Assembly (NCBI GenBank): GCA_017408045.1
Contig: JAFQVL010000052.1
Location: 1 to 64,000, forward strand
Length of the DNA stretch: 64,000 nucleotides
Direction of reading: 5' to 3'
Origin: Clostridia bacterium
GTDB taxonomy: Bacteria; Bacillota; Clostridia; Christensenellales; Borkfalkiaceae
Numbering within the stretch: the stretch's first letter is position 1; the number at the start of each line of letters is the position of its first letter. Both the position numbers and the translations under genes were made by a program. This document shows, piece by piece, positions 43,392-51,044 of this stretch. Under the pieces are notes generated by a model. It had not been told where the DNA came from, searched no databases, and saw only the letters and a list, made by a program, of their open reading frames with translations.

Positions 43392-44813
43392 ATGGCTAAG
43401 TTTAATATGAACCCTTTGACGAACCCTATGCCCACCCAAGACCCTCAGGTTAGAAACGGGAACTTTAACGAGGTTGCGCTCGGCTACACGCCGGAAATGG
43501 CGATGGACGAGGCAAAGCGTTGTATCGGCTGTAAAAACCGCCCCTGTGTGGCGGCTTGCCCTGTCAATATCGATATTCCTGCCTTTATTGCAAAGGTAGC
43601 GGAAGGGGAATTTGAAGAGGCGTACCAGATTATTGCGAAGGACTCCGCTTTGCCTGCGGTGTGCGGCAGAGTTTGCCCCCAAGAAACGCAATGCGAGGGT
43701 AAATGCACGAGAGGGATTAAGGCAGGCTGTCAGTCCGTTTCTATCGGTAGATTAGAGCGTTTCGTTGCCGACTGGCATAACGAACACGCGACGGAAAAGC
43801 CCGTTCCCGCGCCCTCTAACGGGCATAAGGTGGCGGTGGTTGGCTCTGGCCCTGCGGGCTTGACCTGCGCGGGCGACCTTGCAAGAATGGGTTATGAGGT
43901 AACCGTGTTCGAGGCGCTGCACGTTGCAGGTGGCGTTCTTGTATACGGGATTCCCGAATTCCGTCTGCCCAAAGCGATCGTGCAAAAAGAGGTAGATAAC
44001 CTCAAAGCGCTGGGCGTAAAAATTGAAACGAATATGGTCATCGGTCGGGTCATCACGATTGAAGAGCTGAAAACCGAATACGGCTTCGAGGCGGTGTTTA
44101 TCGGCTCGGGCGCGGGTTTGCCGAAGTTCATGAATATCCCCGGCGAAAGCCTGAAAGGCGTATACTCTGCAAACGAGTTCCTGACCCGTTCCAACCTTAT
44201 GAAGGCGTACATGGTAGGCAGCCATACCCCCATTCAGCGCGGGAAATGCGTGGCGGTCGTCGGCGGCGGCAACGTAGCAATGGACGCGGCGCGTACGGCA
44301 AAACGCTTGGGCGCAGAGGTGCACATCATCTATCGTAGAGGCGAGGAAGAATTGCCCGCAAGAAAGGAAGAAATCGAGCACGCAAAGGAAGAGGGGATTA
44401 TCTTCGACCTGCTCACCAACCCCACGAAAATTCTGCCGACGGCGGAAACCGACCCTCGCAGCCCGAACTACGGCTGGGTGGACGGCATTGAGTGTATTCG
44501 TATGGAGCTTGGCGAGCCGGACGAAAGCGGTAGACGCTCCCCCAAGGCAGTCGCAGGAAGCGAATTCGTAATTCCCGTAGATTGCGTCATTATGTCGCTG
44601 GGTACTTCCCCGAATCCGTTGCTGAAAGCAACGACTCCCGGCTTAGAAACCTTGCGCCGCGGCGAAATTGCGGTAGACGAAGTGGGCAAGACCTCTATCG
44701 AGGGCGTGTATTGCGGCGGCGACGCGGCAACGGGCGCGGCGACCGTTATCAAGGCGATGGGCGCAGGTAAAGTGGCGGCAAAAGCCATTGACGAATACAT
44801 CCAAAGCAAATAA
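43392..44813 (+). CDS. nfnB: NfnB/GltD-like NADPH-binding flavoprotein subunit
   Basis: Large subunit of the bifurcating transhydrogenase, 473 aa, of the GltD/SudA family. The N-terminal [4Fe-4S] motifs are in CIGCKNRPCVAACPVNIDIP and CGRVCPQETQCEGKC. The FAD-binding VAVVGSGPAGLTCAGDLA is near residue 140, and the NADPH-binding VAVVGGGNVAMDAARTAKRLGAE near 285. TSIEGVYCGGDAATGAATVIKAMGAG is the second FAD-binding segment. It is coupled to nfnA with a one-base gap. The alternative, the small subunit of glutamate synthase, is less likely because no large gltB accompanies it. Confidence 0.87.
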   Translation: MAKFNMNPLTNPMPTQDPQVRNGNFNEVALGYTPEMAMDEAKRCIGCKNRPCVAACPVNIDIPAFIAKVAEGEFEEAYQIIAKDSALPAVCGRVCPQETQCEGKCTRGIKAGCQSVSIGRLERFVADWHNEHATEKPVPAPSNGHKVAVVGSGPAGLTCAGDLARMGYEVTVFEALHVAGGVLVYGIPEFRLPKAIVQKEVDNLKALGVKIETNMVIGRVITIEELKTEYGFEAVFIGSGAGLPKFMNIPGESLKGVYSANEFLTRSNLMKAYMVGSHTPIQRGKCVAVVGGGNVAMDAARTAKRLGAEVHIIYRRGEEELPARKEEIEHAKEEGIIFDLLTNPTKILPTAETDPRSPNYGWVDGIECIRMELGEPDESGRRSPKAVAGSEFVIPVDCVIMSLGTSPNPLLKATTPGLETLRRGEIAVDEVGKTSIEGVYCGGDAATGAATVIKAMGAGKVAAKAIDEYIQSK

Positions 44814-44835
44814 TCCAAATGAAAAATCCGAAACG

Positions 44836-44866
44836 AAAAGCGTGGCAATTTGCCCCGCTTTTTGCA
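44836..44866 (+). terminator. nfnAB terminator
   Basis: AAAAGCG/CGCTTTT outer stem and GGCA/TGCC inner stem separated by one mismatch, followed by T. Confidence 0.75.
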
Positions 44867-44917
44867 TATAATATCAAGATTGAATACTGAAAATCATAAT
44901 AATTTTTGTTAAAGGTA

Positions 44918-44946
44918 TTGACAAATGGATTGTGAGATGATATACT
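44918..44946 (+). promoter_or_regulatory. Promoter of the 488-aa lipoprotein
   Basis: TTGACA (44918-44923), 17-nt spacer, TATACT (44941-44946), leader of about 80 nt. Confidence 0.85.
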
Positions 44947-45031
44947 TTGTTTTAAAGACGGGGTAAACCGTGCGCAACGCAGTTTTGCCTATATAGGCAA
45001 TGCGAAAAAAATAAAAGAGGAGAATAGAAGA

Positions 45032-46498
45032 ATGAAAACCTGGAAAAAAGTGGCAAGTATGCTGATGGCAGCGACGATGGTCGGCTCGATAGCGGCTTGT
45101 GACGGCGGCAACGATGACCCGCCCGAAGAACCGCTTACCAATACGCAGTTGGCAACGAATTATGCGGATACGTTGAACAAGACTTTGGAAGAAACCAAGA
45201 GCTTGAAAATTACCGCGTCCGTAGATGTGACGGCAACGGAGAGATATTTCGGCGCAGACGGCGAAACCTTTGATGAAACAATGACCACCGTTGAAAAAAT
45301 GGCAGGCGATTTCGAGTTGGTGCTCAGCCAAGACGCAGAGGGCACGTACTCCGTGCAGATGAAAGCGGAAATGCTGCAAGGGGAAGGCGAAGAACAGCAG
45401 ACGATGGTCTTTGAGGCAATCGTGGTAGGTCAATACGCGTATACCAGAGATTATATTGCTACTGAAAACGCAACGACGGAGCTTTGGGAAAAAGCGGACA
45501 TGGGCGTCAGCTTGAATATTGAAACGCTTGCGTCGCAGATGCTGGGTATGCCTTGGGCGGACATCGAATATCTGTTCAATGCAAACGAATTCGTCCAAAT
45601 GCAGACCTCGGTAAATCAGGCGCTGGTCAGCAACCTTTACGCAATGTTAGAGGCTGGGCAGATCACGAACGGCGCGGTAAACGCTACCTTGGATATTACC
45701 GATGACGTAGAGGGCTGGGTAGAGTATATTAACGGTATTGATGAAACCACGAAAACGGTTGGTGCGTTCATTGACGAGACGGCTGCAAAGCTCGGTATGC
45801 CTATCTCTTACGCAACGATCGTGGACGAAATCGCAAGAAGCGGCGCAAAGACGGTTGCCGATATGATCGACATTTTGGATGCGTTTGCGGAAGAACAGCT
45901 CGGCATGACCTTGCAGCAATTGAAGGATACGCTGGTGAATTCCGACTTTGCAGCAAAGCTGATGGAAAAAATGCAAGTGCCCGCAGACGAAATTGCAGCG
46001 ATTAAGGAATTGAAGATCGCAGACTTGAAAACGCAAGAATTCGCTACCATGACGGTGCAGCAGCTGTTTGACAGCTTTATGGCAAGCCAGCAGCCCGAAA
46101 CTACAACGACGGAAGAAGGTGACGAGGTTCAACCCGAATCGGCTTGGACTTCGTTCGTGGCAACGTTGGATGCAATGAAGACGGCGAAGATGGCGGATAT
46201 GGGTATAATGTTGCCTGAACTCCCCATCGACTCTGTGGAAGAAATCGCGTTCACCGGCGGCTTGCAGTTCAACGATAAGGGTACGGCGTTGACGGCGTTC
46301 AACTTTGGCGCAGGCATCAATCTGAATATTGCGATTAGCGAATCGGTTGAAAATGCAGGTGAGTCTGTTATCGTGCAGACGGGCGTAGGCAATGCGGATA
46401 TCGACTTTACGCTGACGGTTGCGGAATTCTCGACGACGACGGTGGTGATCACGCCCCCTGCGGCTGACCAAATTGCAGCTGACGTGCAACCGGAATAA
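45032..46498 (+). CDS. Hypothetical lipoprotein, 488 aa
   Basis: Exported protein of unknown function. A Lys-rich signal peptide ends in the lipobox IAAC with Cys23, then DGGNDD. The mature part is acidic and lacks Cys. It is rich in Glu, Thr and Ala, and its last ~110 residues (TGGLQFNDKGTALTAFNFGAGINLNIAISE) look beta-rich. No enzyme motif is visible. AGGAG lies 11 nt before the ATG. It has its own promoter and terminator. In style it resembles LolA/LppX-like lipoproteins built of a lipid-binding half-barrel, but this is only a guess. Confidence 0.78.
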   Translation: MKTWKKVASMLMAATMVGSIAACDGGNDDPPEEPLTNTQLATNYADTLNKTLEETKSLKITASVDVTATERYFGADGETFDETMTTVEKMAGDFELVLSQDAEGTYSVQMKAEMLQGEGEEQQTMVFEAIVVGQYAYTRDYIATENATTELWEKADMGVSLNIETLASQMLGMPWADIEYLFNANEFVQMQTSVNQALVSNLYAMLEAGQITNGAVNATLDITDDVEGWVEYINGIDETTKTVGAFIDETAAKLGMPISYATIVDEIARSGAKTVADMIDILDAFAEEQLGMTLQQLKDTLVNSDFAAKLMEKMQVPADEIAAIKELKIADLKTQEFATMTVQQLFDSFMASQQPETTTTEEGDEVQPESAWTSFVATLDAMKTAKMADMGIMLPELPIDSVEEIAFTGGLQFNDKGTALTAFNFGAGINLNIAISESVENAGESVIVQTGVGNADIDFTLTVAEFSTTTVVITPPAADQIAADVQPE

Positions 46499-46518
46499 CG
46501 ATTGAATAAGCCATATAG

Positions 46519-46548
46519 AAAAGCAGAGCGTCTTGCTCTGCTTTTTTT
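46519..46548 (+). terminator. Terminator of the 488-aa lipoprotein gene
   Basis: AAAGCAGAGC and GCTCTGCTTT form a 10-bp stem with a GTCTT loop and a T tail. Confidence 0.88.
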
Positions 46549-46570
46549 ATGCGCGGCTTTCCTCTACGGC

Positions 46571-46599
46571 TTGACAAGAGGGAGCGAAAGGGGTATAAT
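46571..46599 (+). promoter_or_regulatory. Leaderless promoter of the yfhO-like gene
   Basis: TTGACA (46571-46576), 17-nt spacer, TATAAT (46594-46599), then CAAGGT and the ATG at 46606. Confidence 0.85.
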
Positions 46600-46605
46600 C
46601 AAGGT

Positions 46606-49143
46606 ATGAAAAATGCGGCTAAGCAAAAACTGCATACGGCAAAACGCTTTTTGAAAAGCGCATACCCCTATTTCCTCTCTTGCGGTCTGGTTTTAGGGGC
46701 GTATCTTTTTATGCTGATTTTGCGCAAAGTATATCCCTTTGGACGGTACACGGTGGCGTCCTACGACCTCTCTGCGCAAATTTGCCCGTTCATCGAGCAT
46801 ATTTTCGACGTTTGGAAGGGAAGAAGTACCCCTTTATTTTCCCACGCCATCGGCGGTGGGGCGGATACGTTTGGGTCGCTGGCGTATTTTATTTTCAGTC
46901 CGTTTAGCCCTCTGTTCCTCATCTTCGGGGAGGGAATGGTGGCGGAGACGGCAGGCGTGGTCATCGGCTGTAAGTTGCTGACTTTGGCGGCAGTCGGCGT
47001 ATGGTTTGCCCGTACGCAGTTTGGGCTTTCTCCGCTTATCAGCGCTTGTCTGGGCATCTTATACGCCTATTGCGGCTATACCTTTGTAGCCAACACTTAT
47101 ATCAACTGGATGGACCTTCTTATGTATGCGCCGCTTGCGGTTTGGGCTTTTAAGAAGATGTTAAAAACGGGTAGTTTTTGGCGGTTTTCCGTGCTGATAG
47201 CGGCGTGTGTCTACACCAGTTTTTCCATCGCTTGTTTTTCGATGCTGACCGTCTATCCTGCCTTGGTGGCGTTCGCCGTTTTTTGCGTAAAGAAAGAGGA
47301 TCGGGCGGGATATATCACTCGTCTTTCCTTGGCGTTCGCCTGCGCGATTTTGATGGCTTTGCCCGTGTTGCTGCCGTCGCTCGTCGCATATCTGCGCGCA
47401 GGTCGCGGTGGATCGTTTTTTGAGGACGTACTGTACGGCTTTTCAAAGGACGGCTTTTTGTACGCAAAGTATTTGGGTAAAACGGTGGTAGCTTTGGAGG
47501 CAAAACTTTCCTATATCTTCTCGGACGGCATTCTGTTGATTTTGACCTGTGTATATTTCTTCCGTTCGGGATTAAAAACGGGTCTTTCGAAGTTTATGTT
47601 GACGGCAGGCATACTCACCCTTCTTCCCGTGTTGGTGGACGAGAGTATGCTACTTCTCAATATGGGCAGTTATATGTCGTACGCCCTGCGGTTCGGGTTT
47701 TTAAACTCGCTGTACTTTTTTACGGGAGCGTGCATGGGCTTGCAGGGGTTGGAAGTCTTCCAAAAACCGAAAAGTCGGGGGGCATGTCTGCAACGAAAGA
47801 AAATAGCCCCTGTTATTTACGGTATCGTCTGCGGTGCGACGCTGCTTGGTATGACCGTCTTTTTCGGCGGTGGCTATCATATCAAGGCGGCGGACTGGTT
47901 CAAGGGCAACGCTGCGGATGCTATCCGCAATTTCTCGGTTAGATTTGCGCACTCCATCGGCGGTATTTTCGCGGTGTCGATTTATCTTGCTTGCGTTTTC
48001 GTGATTTTAGGGGTGGGCAGTATACTGGTATCCCGAAAAAAAATCCCTATTCGCATGGTCGGCGTCTTTGCTGCTGCGCTCGTCGTCTTTCACGGAGTGT
48101 TCTTCAACCAGCAGTTGGTGGACGGCAATTACACTTCGCACAATCTGAGCACGCAACATTATACCGATTTCGCGCGGGCGATAGAGGAACGGGATGAAGG
48201 CTTTTATCGGGTGCGTGATTACGGAAATTATTTTTCGGCGAACGTTGGCTTTGAGGGGGATACCTACGCGCATACGGCGTTCTCTTCGATGTTGGATAAG
48301 GACAACTTCCCCGTGGCGGTCATGTTTGGGTATTCCACGAACGGTAAGAATATTTCTCGCGGCAACGGCGGCAATATTTTTGGGGACAGCCTCTGGGGGT
48401 ATAAGTATGTCGTCGTTCCGAGCGAATCGAAAAAGGTAGCGGACGGACGAAGCTGGTATCGACCTGTGATGGTGGAGAAGGACGGCGAAAGTCAGCAGTT
48501 GTCAGGCGGTGGGCTGTACGTGTACGAAAACCTGCACGTGTTCCCCTCGGCGATGGTGATAGATAACGGCGAGTTTCGTTTTGTGGCGGACAATGCGACT
48601 TACGAAAACCGTATGAAAAATCAGATTGCGCTGTATCAATTCTTAGGCGGCAACAAGGAAGTAGAAACGCTGACGGGCGGACACGTACGGACGCTCTCGC
48701 AAAAATTGCGGCAAAACGGTGGTGAAGTAGAGGTGTCTGCCGGCAAGGTTTGCGCTAAAGTTTCTGCGAAGGCGGGGCAGTATCTGATGGTGCCGTTTGC
48801 GGCGATTGAGGGCTACCGTGTCTTTGTCAACGGGGTAGAAACGGAACTTTGCGACAACGATTTGCGCTTTCTTTGCGTGGCGTTGCAGGAGGGTGAAAAC
48901 ACGGTGGAATTCGCCTACGAAAGTCCGTACCCTTCGTATATATGGATCGGGGGTATTTCGGGTATTTTACTGTTGACGTTGGCGTGGTTTCTGGTAAAGA
49001 AAACGGAGTTCTTCACGAAGTCCTCGAAAGTAATCGGCGTGTTGGGCGTAGGTCTTGCAGGCGGAGTAGTTGCCGTATTTTTCGTACTTCCGACGGGGAT
49101 TTTCTTATCGAAGTGGGTGGCGATGCTAATCGGGCTCTTTTAG
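46606..49143 (+). CDS. YfhO-family membrane protein
   Basis: Large membrane protein of 845 aa with ~12 transmembrane segments and a big extracellular loop near the C-terminus. YfhO proteins are GT-C-like glycosyltransferases that add sugars to lipoteichoic acid in Bacillus. The family pattern is seen in YDLSAQICPFIEHIFDVWKG near residue 55 and AIGGGADTFGSLAYF near 85. The ATG at 46606 was chosen because a consensus promoter ends 6 nt upstream, leaving a leaderless mRNA; an ATG 19 codons upstream lies before the -35. No ribosome binding site is present. It ends in a hydrophobic helix. The acceptor is unknown. Confidence 0.88.
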   Translation: MKNAAKQKLHTAKRFLKSAYPYFLSCGLVLGAYLFMLILRKVYPFGRYTVASYDLSAQICPFIEHIFDVWKGRSTPLFSHAIGGGADTFGSLAYFIFSPFSPLFLIFGEGMVAETAGVVIGCKLLTLAAVGVWFARTQFGLSPLISACLGILYAYCGYTFVANTYINWMDLLMYAPLAVWAFKKMLKTGSFWRFSVLIAACVYTSFSIACFSMLTVYPALVAFAVFCVKKEDRAGYITRLSLAFACAILMALPVLLPSLVAYLRAGRGGSFFEDVLYGFSKDGFLYAKYLGKTVVALEAKLSYIFSDGILLILTCVYFFRSGLKTGLSKFMLTAGILTLLPVLVDESMLLLNMGSYMSYALRFGFLNSLYFFTGACMGLQGLEVFQKPKSRGACLQRKKIAPVIYGIVCGATLLGMTVFFGGGYHIKAADWFKGNAADAIRNFSVRFAHSIGGIFAVSIYLACVFVILGVGSILVSRKKIPIRMVGVFAAALVVFHGVFFNQQLVDGNYTSHNLSTQHYTDFARAIEERDEGFYRVRDYGNYFSANVGFEGDTYAHTAFSSMLDKDNFPVAVMFGYSTNGKNISRGNGGNIFGDSLWGYKYVVVPSESKKVADGRSWYRPVMVEKDGESQQLSGGGLYVYENLHVFPSAMVIDNGEFRFVADNATYENRMKNQIALYQFLGGNKEVETLTGGHVRTLSQKLRQNGGEVEVSAGKVCAKVSAKAGQYLMVPFAAIEGYRVFVNGVETELCDNDLRFLCVALQEGENTVEFAYESPYPSYIWIGGISGILLLTLAWFLVKKTEFFTKSSKVIGVLGVGLAGGVVAVFFVLPTGIFLSKWVAMLIGLF

Positions 49144-49213
49144 CGTACAAGCAGAGCCTATGAAGATGGCAGAAAATTTTTTGAAAGAATTTAAAAAAGG
49201 CAAGCAAAAATGC

Positions 49214-49242
49214 TTGACTAAAAGGCAGGTATTAGGTATAAT
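49214..49242 (+). promoter_or_regulatory. Promoter of tRNA-Pro
   Basis: TTGACT (49214-49219), 17-nt spacer, TATAAT (49237-49242), about 45 nt before the tRNA. Confidence 0.85.
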
Positions 49243-49288
49243 TGCTTATGTCGTTGAGGCGCAATCGTTTTTTCAGCGGCGGCAATAT

Positions 49289-49365
49289 TGAGGCGTAGCG
49301 CAGCTTGGTAGCGCGTTTGGTTAGGGACCAAAAGGTCGTGGGTTCAAGTCCCGTCGCCTCAACCA
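49289..49365 (+). tRNA. tRNA-Pro (anticodon AGG)
   Basis: A 77-nt cloverleaf with CCA encoded. The acceptor stem is TGAGGCG/CGCCTCA (7 bp), D arm GCGCAGCTTGGTAGCGC, anticodon stem TTTGG/CCAAA with loop TTAGGGA, and T loop TTCAAGT. The loop places AGG at positions 34-36 with G37, so it reads proline CCU (and CCC/CCA if A34 is deaminated to inosine). Proline is supported by the G37 and the general sequence. Most bacteria use UGG and GGG for proline, so A34 is unusual. A terminator follows at 49370. Confidence 0.93.
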
Positions 49366-49369
49366 CGGA

Positions 49370-49404
49370 AAAAGTCTTGAAACAAAAGGTTTCAAGGCTT
49401 TTTT
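49370..49404 (+). terminator. tRNA terminator
   Basis: AAAAGTCTTGAAAC and GTTTCAAGGCTTTT form a stem with an AAAAG loop, then T and CTTTT. Confidence 0.85.
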
Positions 49405-49454
49405 CTTTTCCAAAAAACGCTAAAAAATCAGGCTTGACCACATGTTTGACCATT

Positions 49455-49649
49455 TAGCCAAGTAAGACCGAATTGAACAGCCTAAAAGCAGTCTTTCCCG
49501 TATCTTTCGCCAAATGCGGGCTTGTAATATTTGTATACGACTGCGCCCACCTTCGCCAAAATCTATCGAAAAATCCTTGCTTTTAGATACTTTGCGTATT
49601 AGATATAATCTACCATCAAAATCTTGTTCAATTCGGTCTTGCTTGGCTA
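49455..49649. mobile_element. MITE-like element, ~24-bp TIRs, TA ends
   Basis: TAGCCAAGTAAGACCGAATT.. at 49455 and its inverted copy ..AATTCGGTCTTGCTTGGCTA at 49630-49649 differ at a single position over about 24 nt. The element is 195 bp including TA at both ends. It has no ORF. Like the first element (10652-10929) it starts TAGCC and ends GGCTA, so the two may belong to one family. It lies between the tRNA and the sugar locus. Confidence 0.75.
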
Positions 49650-49743
49650 ACGGATTTCACACCGTTTTTATGTGCTTGAAGTAGCAGGTTTTTTTGCAAA
49701 AAATAAAAATTCCTTTTTCTTTGTTTACTGCGTATCAAATTTT

Positions 49744-49778
49744 AAGGGGTGACGATTGATTTCGTCACCCCTTGTTTT
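49744..49778. terminator. Strong hairpin, possible terminator
   Basis: AAGGGGTGACGA and TCGTCACCCCTT form a 12-bp stem followed by GTTTTG. The stretch 49650-49853 around it has no gene. The hairpin may end the araC transcript or protect the sugar locus from read-through. Confidence 0.5.
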
Positions 49779-49853
49779 GTGAAAATTTAATACGGTGAAT
49801 ATGCGGTGAATGCTGTTTGTTTTTTTCGACAAAGGACAAGGATGAAAAACGTT

Positions 49854-50738
49854 TTAAACGTCTATATTTTCCCAGTGTTTACGTTGGATTTCAGTCAGCG
49901 AAGTAGGAATGATACCAAAAAGCTTTTTATAATTATTATAAAAAGTGGAATAGTATTCGTAGCCTAATTCTCGCGCGACGGATTGTGCCGATTGCCCACG
50001 CATCAATAGCTTTCGAGCCAGCTGCATTTTTTGATTTGTAATATACTTATGTAATGTTATACCGATTTCTTTCTTGAAAGCGAATTGCAAATGAGAAGTG
50101 CTAACATTTAACGCATTTGCAATCGTGCATAAATCTGTATCGCCCGTAAGATTTGCGTTAACGTACTGAATACAAGCAGCCGAAAGAGTTTTGATATTTA
50201 TCGGTTCGGATAGCTGATTGTCCGACGAAACCAGTTGACTGATAATTTCGTTTAAAGCTTCCATGATTTGCAAAATGGTGCGAGCCAAACGAAGGTCAAT
50301 ATATTTGCTTCTTTCTTTACAATGCTCTTTGCATTTGTACATTAAATTCAATAAATTAGAGTGCTCTAAAAAATTGCGTGGAATAATATGCGCAAAGGTG
50401 TTTTTGGCTGTGTTAAACGGGGCGAGAATATCCAAATCGTTGAAGGAAGGCATTAAATCTGGCGCAAAATGCAAAACCATGCGTTCGTATGGTTTTGAGG
50501 CGTCAATTTTAATCGAATGCAGTTCGTTGGGTGGGATAATAATCATTTCCATAGGATTCACCGCGTAGAACTTGCCTTCAATATTATAGGTTACAGATCC
50601 CGACAGCAGTAAAAATAATTCGAACATATAATGGGATTCGGCGCGCTGAAAATCGATGGTATCGCTAGGGTATTGCGATATCGAGTGATGAAACCGTATT
50701 CCATTTTTAGATAAATATTCAACTTGTATGTTTCTCAT
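49854..50738 (-). CDS. AraC-family transcriptional regulator
   Basis: Regulator of 294 aa with an N-terminal cupin sensor (SHYMFELFLLLSGSVTYNIEGK, PPNELHSIKI) and a C-terminal pair of helix-turn-helix motifs (LCTIANALNVSTSHLQFAFKKE and QSVARELGYEYYSTFYNNYKK, FGIIPTSL). It is divergent from the sugar operon at 51045 and is its likely activator, responding to an imported sugar. The ATG at 50738 follows the promoter -10 by exactly 6 nt, so the mRNA is predicted to be leaderless; the in-frame ATG nine codons upstream overlaps the promoter. Confidence 0.9.
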   Translation of the reverse strand: MRNIQVEYLSKNGIRFHHSISQYPSDTIDFQRAESHYMFELFLLLSGSVTYNIEGKFYAVNPMEMIIIPPNELHSIKIDASKPYERMVLHFAPDLMPSFNDLDILAPFNTAKNTFAHIIPRNFLEHSNLLNLMYKCKEHCKERSKYIDLRLARTILQIMEALNEIISQLVSSDNQLSEPINIKTLSAACIQYVNANLTGDTDLCTIANALNVSTSHLQFAFKKEIGITLHKYITNQKMQLARKLLMRGQSAQSVARELGYEYYSTFYNNYKKLFGIIPTSLTEIQRKHWENIDV

Positions 50739-50744
50739 ATTTCC

Positions 50745-50773
50745 ATTATATTCTATTTTTGTCAAAAAGTCAA
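50745..50773 (-). promoter_or_regulatory. Leaderless promoter of the araC-like gene
   Basis: TTGACT (50773-50768), 17-nt spacer, TATAAT (50750-50745), then GGAAAT and the ATG, minus strand. Confidence 0.85.
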
Positions 50774-50816
50774 GGCGATTTAATTAAAAATAATATGTAA
50801 ATAGTATTTTTTATTA

Positions 50817-51044
50817 TTTACTCGATAAAAATGCTATGATATAATAAAAAAACGATAGTGAGATAGACTGTCATAATGGTCGAAGTTCGCTAACCGGACA
50901 AGAAAAATACGACAAGCGGCGAGCAGGCATGCCTGCTGTGTTTATAAATAAACACAGCAATATCACTTATAAAGAAAAATTGTACGGGTTAAGAATTAAG
51001 AAGAGCTTAGATTTTACCAATAAATTAACAATTAGGAGAGTTCT
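50817..51044 (+). promoter_or_regulatory. Promoter and structured leader of the sugar operon
   Basis: TATAAT at 50840-50845 with a poor -35 (TTTACT at 50817), which fits a promoter needing an activator. The ~190-nt leader contains the palindrome GCAGGCATGCCTGC (50923-50936) and the hairpin GCTGTGTTTA-TAAA-TAAACACAGC (50935-50958), which overlap by two bases and are therefore mutually exclusive at their bases. AGGAG precedes the ATG at 51045. No known riboswitch is recognised. These hairpins could be a regulated attenuator or RNA stabiliser. Confidence 0.6.

Noticed and set aside
49232-49453. 73-codon minus-strand ORF with VEATGLEPTTFW
   Set aside because: This is the antisense of the tRNA and its terminator, a well-known type of spurious protein annotation.
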